A stretch of 64,000 nucleotides of DNA from Lineus longissimus (lineage: Eukaryota; Nemertea; Pilidiophora; Heteronemertea; Lineidae), in assembly GCF_910592395.1 (NCBI RefSeq), contig NC_088315.1:11350501-11414500 (forward strand). Direction: 5' to 3'. Both the position numbers and the translations under genes were made by a program. The notes beneath the pieces were generated by a model that was given only the letters and a program-made list of their open reading frames with translations, was not told the origin of the DNA and searched no databases. Shown here piece after piece: positions 56,912-64,000 of the stretch (positions are counted from its first letter, which is position 1; each line of letters opens with the position of its first letter).

Positions 56912-57116
56912 TATTAGTTTATACTTTAGTTACAATATCTTAGTGTAGATGTCTCTGCTTGATAAATACCAGCTCCTTATTTGTATAAGATGATGCTCAT
57001 TTATTCAGATTATAATGGCTTCCTTGCTCACTCAGCTTCTGTATCTTCTCTTATACCAAAGTTAATAAACTAGTATAGACGACATTCTCTTTATTTCAAA
57101 TTCTGAAATATCTACA
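56909..57116 (+). mobile_element. LTR-like segment of about 208 bp
   Basis: It begins TGTTATTAG immediately after a purine tract (AAGGAGGGAGA) and ends ATCTACA. It contains an AATAAA-type hexamer near 57063. No partner LTR was found in the window, so it may be the 3' end of a truncated retrotransposon. Confidence 0.4.
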
Positions 57117-57200
57117 AGGAGATGCTTCTTCACCCCCGATTCTGCGAATCATCCTGACCCAGCATCACGCGATTTTCTGTTCAGGTAGTCATTTTTTAGC

Positions 57201-57332
57201 ATGGCGTACGTGACAAGAGGGCTGAGGAAGGACTCGAAAGTTTTAATTTTCAATGACTTCCGCTACCATCGTAACAAGAATGCCACTGAAAAGATATACT
57301 GGCGATGCTGGATTATTTCTATTAAGGGGTAA
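57201..57332 (+). pseudogene. truncated FLYWCH-type zinc-finger ORF
   Basis: The ATG at 57201 opens 43 codons to TAA. FNDFRYHRNKNATEKIYWRC has the Phe/Tyr, basic YHRNK and YWRC pattern that begins a FLYWCH finger (second Cys and His missing after the stop). FLYWCH domains bind DNA and often occur in MULE-transposon-derived proteins. This is either a first exon whose downstream part I cannot place or a relic. Confidence 0.55.
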
Positions 57333-57453
57333 AATCGGGGGAACGCAGGCCCCACACGGAAAACACTGAAAAAAGCCTTGGCGCTGAAAGTGTTAATACA
57401 TGGACGATTTTTGGTTTAATAGGCCAAAAATCATCAATTTCAAAATTTTGTTT

Positions 57454-57525
57454 TCGGACTTATGGACCTTCGGACTTGTGAACCCTCGGACTTGTGAACC
57501 TTTGGAGTTATGGACCTTCGGACTT
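57454..57525. repeat. minisatellite, about 18-bp unit
   Basis: Four to five copies of CGGACTT-TG-ACCTT. Confidence 0.85.
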
Positions 57526-58022
57526 AAGGGCAGTAATTTATGTACCAGCTACATAAACCTATCACAATGATCATTCTGGTGGTGTCGAGTGTTGCATGTT
57601 GCAGAAGGCGACGTATCAATGAGAAAAAAAGGTGCTCCAAATGATAATATTAAATGTAGGTCTGTTACTTCTGACAGCTTGCGCCTTAAATGACTGCCAG
57701 CGGGTCATCTGATCTCTCCGGTTATCTTTATATATACATGTACTGGTATGGCTCCACAAACACACGATGAATGAACACAGCCCCCAGTCAGTAATTCTAA
57801 TAACTGTACAATAAACCCATCTTTTGTAGACACTTTCCGTTCGCCCTTCAATTTCAACAGCCACAAAGGATTCGTGCGAATATAAAAGAAACTGTACCTA
57901 CCAGTATTGCTTCCCTATATACTATACAAGTCCTACGACTAGGACGGACGTATAGGCTACAAAGTATTTTCTCAATCTGATGAGAAGGACGACTTTCTTC
58001 GGAGAAGCTATCGTGCCGGCCT

Positions 58023-58081
58023 GAGATTTATATCAATATGTGATTTTATATCAATATGTGAGATTTATATCAATATGTGAA
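58023..58081. repeat. three-copy TTTATATCAATATGTGA repeat
   Basis: Three units of about 20-22 bp with small length differences. Confidence 0.85.
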
Positions 58082-58874
58082 CAACGGACACGGATTCGTT
58101 GAATCTGTAGACAGAGCATGCGCTGTCGCGCCAACCAGCTATAGACATATACATAGCCTAGTGACGTCTATAGACTACCACGTGACATGTATATCGTTGC
58201 TAAAGGATGAAGAGAGCACTGTCTTACAACAGTTCAAAATGTTCCCCGGCATGCCTGGAAAATGCAATTACATGTACACATATTGTCATTCCCTTTTTTA
58301 TGGTGAAAAATTAAGACATTGTTCTATATAGACCTGGCACCTTCAATTAGAGATAAAACACGCAGAGAATCCTTTACCTTGGCACATTGATTGCCATTCC
58401 TAAGGACAGTTTTTCCTGCCATGCCAGGCCTGTTGTAGCAGTTTTTAATGCCTGCGCCCTTCTTTTTATGGAGATAGGCCCCTACACTCCGGCCGCAGCA
58501 GAGTGACCCCCTGAGATTTCATATCCTCAACGGCTAATCATCCACCGTCTAAAGGTCCCCGCCGCCATCTGTGTAGTTCATCATGAGGAGAGACGATCAG
58601 AATGACGAAGGTCTCTATGAAACCATAATATATGTATTTAGTGGGGTAGGATATTTTCATGGGGACAATTGTAAGTATTCCACTGGTATGACAAGAAACT
58701 CTGTCTTATGATAGTTTGGCCAAGGAGCAAAGGGTAGTAGGCCTATCGTGTGTTGAAAATCTTAGGACAAGGACTACAACTATACGGCTAAGGGCAAATG
58801 AAAAATAAGAATTCTCATGCGGATACAACGAGAAGGATATGTTGTCTTTCGGAGAAAAAGCTATATGAAGAAGG

Positions 58875-60231
58875 TTCGACAAGATAGGCCAGGAACTGGA
58901 CAAGGACGGCCAAGTCGAAGTTCTTTACCTTGACCTATCCCGTGCGTTCGACAGTGTCCCCAGCAACCTCCTGTGTCATAAGCTCCGCAGTTTTGGTATT
59001 CATGATCAACTCTTGAGGTGATTCGGGTCGTACCTGAACTCACGGACCCAAAAGGTGGTGCTTGAGGGGGAAGAGTCAACGCCCGCACCCGTTCTTTCGG
59101 GTGTCCCCGGCCCAGGGCTCTATTTTGGGCCCTCTTCTTTTCTCCTGCTATATAAATGATTTACCGGATGTTCTTACTGAAGAAACTCTTTCTGGTCTCT
59201 ATGCAGACGATGCTAAATGTCTTCGCATTATACGTGATATATTTGACTGTATCGCCTTGCAAGGTGACTTAGACGAGTTTGCTGTTTGGTGTAAAAAGTG
59301 GGGTCTAAGTTTTAACAAACCTAAATGTGTGATAATCCCTGTTACTAGAAAGTCAAACCCCATCCTATTCCTTTACAACATGGGCGGAACTCTGCTTGAA
59401 AGAGTACGAGACGTAAAGGATCTAGGTGTTATTGTTGAAAGCGATTCAACTTGGAACAAGCATGTTGATCAAATTGTCTCTAAGGCTAACTCAGCCTGGT
59501 ACGCGGTCAGAAGGGTGACTTGAAATTGTAAAAACATTGAGTTATTGAAAACTGTGTATGCAGTGTTATCCGTAGTAGACTGGAATACTGCAGCGTTGCC
59601 TGGGATTCTTCGTCTAAACGTAATTTGTCACTTTTAGAAGGTGTTCAACGTCGTGTAACGAGGCAGATTTTGGGCAATGAGACTGTTTTCACAGACAGAC
59701 TGTCGGCCTTGGGCCTTATGCCGTTGTCTTTCCGCAGAGAAATATTGGACCTCCTCTTTTTCACAACTGCTTGACAGGAAATTTTACTTTGCCCCTGCAT
59801 GATTTTATCGAATTTTATTCAAGAAGAGGGGACAACTGTCTTTTACGCCTTCGTTTATGTAGGACTGAAACGTTTTTAGCATCTAATTTTGATAGAATTG
59901 TTAACCTGTGGAACGACCTCCCACGTGACTTGCGCGTCACGCACAATCACAATTGTTTTAAATGTCTTGTAAAAAGGTTTTATGATAACAGGTTTTATTC
60001 GTTCGATGTTTACAATAGTTGCTCTTGGGTAGGCTTTTGAGATATGCTAGCTGCGGGCCTACCTGAGATGCTTTTTTATACTTGTATTTTTATTTTGGTG
60101 CTAATTACTGGCAAGGGAAACCCATAAAAGAGGCTATGCTCTGCTGTTGTTCCATTACCGTTTGTTTTATGTACATGTATTTTTTGTAGAGCATAGAAAA
60201 GTTTAAATAAATGAATAAATAAATAAAAAAG
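58875..60231 (+). pseudogene. 5'-truncated LINE reverse transcriptase (CR1/Jockey/I-like)
   Basis: Reverse-transcriptase text starts at 58875 (EVLYLDLSRAFDSV), passes a stop at about 59020 and a frameshift at about 59105 (GVP / SILGPLLFSCYINDLPD). It includes YADDAK (catalytic box), then FNKPKC and GVIVESDSTWNKHVDQI, a stop at 59521, and shifted text to the typical LINE C-terminus (NLWNDLPRDLRV, 59900-60040). It ends in an AAT(A)-rich tail ATAAATGAATAAATAAATAA at about 60207-60231. At least four lesions make it dead. Confidence 0.85.
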
Positions 60232-60547
60232 GTGTCAATATGCAGGAAAACCATAGTCTGTATTATTACATACACGCAGGAAGAATGTCATGAATGTGGT
60301 GGAGAGGTGAATTGGCACTTTCGATGAGGAGAGTCCCTTTGACCACGACGAATCACAACAGTCACCAGGCGACATTTGACCAAGAAACCATGAAATGTCT
60401 AGAGAGTGTACCATCACACTTTTCCCAAAATTACAAATTTTCTACATACGGTTGATAAAGACACAAGAATTGCTTCAAGGAACCCTCGATTCATGGTGGT
60501 TGTCACAGCCCCGATCGTGTATGACCTGGGGTATATTGTGAATCTAG
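60232..60547. other. no gene seen
   Basis: Unique-looking AT-rich spacer between the LINE tail and the GTACC element. Confidence 0.4.
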
Positions 60548-61553
60548 GTAATAAAGGTACAGGAAAAAAAGGTACAGGAAAAAAAGGTACGGAAATAAAG
60601 GTACAGGAAATAAAGGTACAGGAAATAAAAGTACCGGAAATAAAGGTACCGGAAAAAAGGTACTGGAAAAATAGATACACAAAATGGCATAAATAGGTTA
60701 AAAGGGTACACAATTTTTAAAAAATATAATTTGAATTCTCCCATTTTCTATTCTTAATTTAACTTTATTTGTTGCGTAGGCATTGCATAGGCCTTAGAAA
60801 TAGGTATATCAAATTTCCAGTGTACCGTTATGGTTTTCAAGATTGAAAACACGGCTATCAAGATCATGATGATTGTAAAGATTCTAGGACAATTCCCTCT
60901 GCAAAAGGGTTAACCGATAAATGTACCAATGTTCAAGTTAAATTGCAATTAATCAATTAACATCCATCATAGAGCTGGACCCAATTGACAATGTGCCTGG
61001 CCAATTAGGTCTTAACAGACAAATTATTAGATTCAAGACCAAACACAAGCTTTTTAGGGAAAATGGCGAGAATCTTAATGTGAAATGCCAGGTAGGATGC
61101 CAGGTGCACCCCCACCCCCCATTCCCAAGATCCTGGATAAGAATACCACTCGTGTATTTAAAAATTTAAAAGAACATGAATGTGCATGTAGTTATTACCC
61201 AAAAAAACGTCAGCTACCCTGTTGGGCAACCTTTTCCATGAATTTTCCTCAAATTCATTCCGTAACAAAATTGTCCGCAATGTATTAAACTATTTTGAGG
61301 CACCATCTTAGTCACAGTAGAAGAAAAATGGGCAAGAAAAAATTAAGACATAGGCCGAGTCTGAACCAGTTGAAGAGAATGATATTCTGAAAAAAAAAAT
61401 TGTGTACCTTTTTTACCTATTTATGCCATTTGTGTACCATTTTTTCCGGTACCTTTTTTCCGGTACTTTTATTTCCTGTACTTTTATTTCCTGTACCTTT
61501 ATTTCCGTAACTTTTTTTCCTGTACCTTTTTTTCTTATACCTTTTTTACCGTA
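60548..61553. mobile_element. foldback element with GTACC minisatellite arms
   Basis: Left arm 60548-60725 consists of 11-12-bp units (AAAGGTACAGGAA, GGTACCGGAAA) followed by CAAAATGGCATAAATAGG and GGGTACACAATTTT. The same order is inverted at 61388-61553. The 660-bp centre has no ORF of note. No target duplication could be fixed because the arm ends are repetitive. Confidence 0.75.
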
Positions 61554-64000
61554 TACCGTATATTGTATAGCGTTTGCATTAGCATATTGTTTTAGGTGAA
61601 TATGCCACACATTGATGGTAGTCTGCAATATTATCATGGGCGAAATAAAGACATAAATTATTCGAGTATGACAACCATGGCATTTTGCCCATCTGGTTTG
61701 AATTTTGGATCAAGTGGAAAGTAGTCCATATCATGAGAGGAATTACAGAAACTACAGTAATGCTATTATTTGATTGTATTAAGCTTCATGATGATCAAAG
61801 TTCACAATATTTGAGGTTATCACTTATAAGTGAGATCCTTACACTTCAGAATCTACCTTTACACTAACTACATGCACTTCAAATCAAGATTCCTATTTGA
61901 TGCTAAGCGTGGGCGTGAGTGGGCGAGATTTGGAGAGACCAGGCCCTGGTCTGTTCAGGTTGGGTTACAATCGTACAATTGTTCATCGGTAAAGACTGCA
62001 GCAAATTACTTATTTCTTGGAACGGAGGTTATCCGCCTACACAAGAGGCAGCAGAAGGAAAGTCCAAAGCATACTTTACGATGTGCCGCCAAGCCTAGCA
62101 ACACAATTGATAGAGTATGTCTTTCATTACTATACAGTTTCTCTTCATCCACGCACCGTAAGAACTCAAATTCCTCAATCCAACACAACTTCCTTGATCT
62201 GACCGACCCAATTAGGCATTATTTACAATGCATTTAACTCAAGCGTAATGCCCGGTCAATCTTATTCTCAAGGATCCCTGAAGCAAATGATTTACTGTTC
62301 ATTTATAATACACAGACTTGCTACCAATTAATCAAATATCGAAATTTCAAACTGAATCTAAAACTAATGTTAATGAGTCCAAATCAGCCACATCATGTCC
62401 AATATAGGGCAACAATCTCGAAATATGAGACACTTAAGATGAAGAGGTACTTACTGAAGAGTCACAAGTTAAAAGTTAGATTAAGTCGAAAAAGATAGTG
62501 AAAACGAAATTGTTTTTTCACAGATACCATTCATTATTAACTATTTGGGGTCTGCCATGAACAATGGAACAATAAGATCACCGAAAAGGCCACCCTAAAT
62601 AAGGTTGCCAATTCAAGAAATTAGTACCATTAGCCTTTAACCACAAATAATGTTTAAAATGAATCAGTGTTTTAGGTTTTAGAAATGTCCTATTTATTTT
62701 AGTATGAAAAACAGATGATTTTTGGTGCAAGGAAGAGGCAGACCTGCTTATCCTCTGCCAAATGCGACCAATAGGTTAAGAAAGGTCACAGAAAGGGATT
62801 CAGCATGTTGGAGAAAATAAATCACCTATCGTGTTATGAGTCAAAGGTGCTTTTAATTTATTAACAGTTTTCACGATCTCCTGGTTATAAGCTCGGTGCT
62901 CTAACCACCTGCCACTGATCCCTCTGATAAATGGAACCTGAAAGTCAGTTTTATTTCTTCGATAAGTGTCAGGCGGTAGGCGGTACCGGTATATTGAAAA
63001 CCACTGGTTATGTCACGATGTGGGCAGACATGTTCTCAAAAATGACCTTCTTCATGGCTATATTGATCTCCCTGAATAACGCCGTAGGGAGATTTCATAG
63101 TTTCAAAACAACTTAGATTTATTATGGTTATACTAGACTTTGTACGAATGTCTCATCAAATGGCCTTACTGACCCGACACACTAAGCTGAAAAAACAAAA
63201 ATCTTCAGATTATTCTTCCAGCGGCAAATTGTAACATTTTAAGTGGACAAACGCAACCCAAAGTGCAAAGTGGCACTTATATTTGGGCCATTTGAACAAT
63301 AAATTGAGATTTTAATACCAAGTGTCACATTTCTAGATCATAGATAGGTGAAAATAGAAGTTGGTACTTGAACACTTTGAGTGCAATCTTCAAGTACATC
63401 AACTTTGTCCGTAATGGTTTGATTGATCTCTTGACATCTCGAATTTGATTTTTGCTCAGATTTTTTAAAAACTGCTTTGTCTTTCGTAATATTTAAGCTA
63501 TGGACCTCACACTCTCACTCCTTTTGTCTGTAATCAAACAGGTAAATGTAGCGCTTATACACTACATTGGGTGATTTTAAAGTTGGTTTTGGTTTTAGTG
63601 TTAAGTGTTAGTGTCAGTTTTATTCTTAATTTCTACCCCTAAAAACATATGTCTGGATAAAACCAATTCGAGGTTTTAGTTTAACACCAACACCTGGTTT
63701 TATCTAAACACCTAAAACCTGGGCTGAAACTAAGAAGATGTTTTATTCTGCAGGTAAATCTAACACCAAGATGGACAGAGATAAAACCTTGAAAAACCAA
63801 ACATGCATGTTGTTGTCGTTGTTACTGTTGTTTCCCTATTGTAACCGCTTTCGATCTATATAAATTTGGTCGTCTTCTTTGTTAGTTTTATTGGTAATAT
63901 AAAATGCACTACAAATCTTCCAAATATATTACCGAGCTTGGATTAAGATCAGACCTTGGTGTTCAAATTGGTTTCAGTGTGAAACTAAAACCTAATTTGA
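61554..64000. other. no gene seen; AT-rich unique DNA to window end
   Basis: Short ORFs only. AAAACC/GGTTTT-rich segments occur at 63580-63990 without a regular period. A partial tRNA-like SINE head lies at 62876-62920. Confidence 0.4.
62876..62920 (-). mobile_element. truncated tRNA-headed SINE
   Basis: On the minus strand GATCAGTGGCAGGTGGTTAG, AGCACCGAGCTTATAACCAG parallels the head of the SINE at 14491 (A box and anticodon stem) but stops before the B box. Confidence 0.5.

Larger units (their letters stand above)
57333..58868. other. no gene seen; short minisatellites
   Basis: Contains the repeats at 57454-57525 and 58023-58081. The ORF at 58077-58331 has no recognisable content. Confidence 0.4.

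Noticed and set aside
58077-58331. 84-residue plus ORF near 58.1 kb
   Set aside because: It starts in a short tandem repeat and has no motif, neighbour or splice support.
60406-60744. Low-complexity ORFs on both strands near 60.5 kb (repeats of EIKVQ and of FISCT)
   Set aside because: They translate the GTACC minisatellite and exist on both strands, as expected for a repeat rather than a gene.
63580-63990. TAAAACC-rich end as telomeric repeat
   Set aside because: The motif is irregular, occurs in both orientations and is not tandem.

Overview
The window looks like gene-poor, transposon-rich nuclear DNA of an animal, most likely a marine invertebrate. It has intron-containing genes with GT/AG borders, tRNA-headed SINE-like repeats, a LINE, a chromodomain Ty3/gypsy retrotransposon, many inverted-repeat (MITE or foldback) elements, and AT-rich spacers. 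Nothing in it fixes the species. There are no bacterial operons, rRNA genes or CRISPR arrays.

Left part, 1-23.3 kb. A partial Ulp1/C48-type cysteine protease ORF lies at the left edge (+). A minus-strand host gene is supported by five exons at 23280-22917, 14145-13924, 8385-7535, 7031-6540 and 6036-5945/5941. Every splice border keeps the reading frame. It encodes two small zinc-ribbon modules followed by a long acidic/lysine-rich disordered region. A roughly 1-kb tandem duplication has copied one of its exons in frame. Its introns hold a pogo/Tc1-like element (8463-10205), a small hairpin MITE, a tRNA-headed SINE, and a 6.2-kb TIR element (16670-22862) that is itself interrupted by a 3.7-kb foldback element (17613-21359) with TAA target duplications.

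Middle part, 23.6-55.0 kb. This is the most interesting part: a compact, one-direction cassette of about 12 small genes that looks like an endogenous Polinton/adintovirus-like DNA virus element. It has a candidate double-jelly-roll major capsid gene, a candidate penton/minor capsid gene, an FtsK/A32-type packaging ATPase with Walker A and B motifs, and several small membrane or proline-rich proteins. Six ORFs begin in a TAAATG context. I see no DNA polymerase B, integrase or protease gene. Most genes carry stops or frameshifts, so this is a decaying copy. Two later insertions split it. One is a young 9.4-kb chromodomain gypsy element (27661-37061, LTRs differing at two positions, ATAT target duplication). 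The other is a 13.3-kb foldback element (37780-51071, 8-bp GAATTATC duplication). In both cases the flanking viral-like ORF is collinear and in phase across the insertion, which confirms the insertion boundaries. The gypsy element in turn carries a 430-bp MITE in its chromodomain (6-bp CAAAGG duplication).

Right part, 55-64 kb. This holds a frameshifted minus-strand ORF flanked by a 30-bp direct repeat, a solo-LTR-like segment, a truncated FLYWCH zinc-finger exon, a 5'-truncated LINE reverse transcriptase, an inverted-repeat element built of GTACC minisatellite arms, and otherwise featureless AT-rich DNA.

Family assignments rest on motif reading and memory of families. No search was run.
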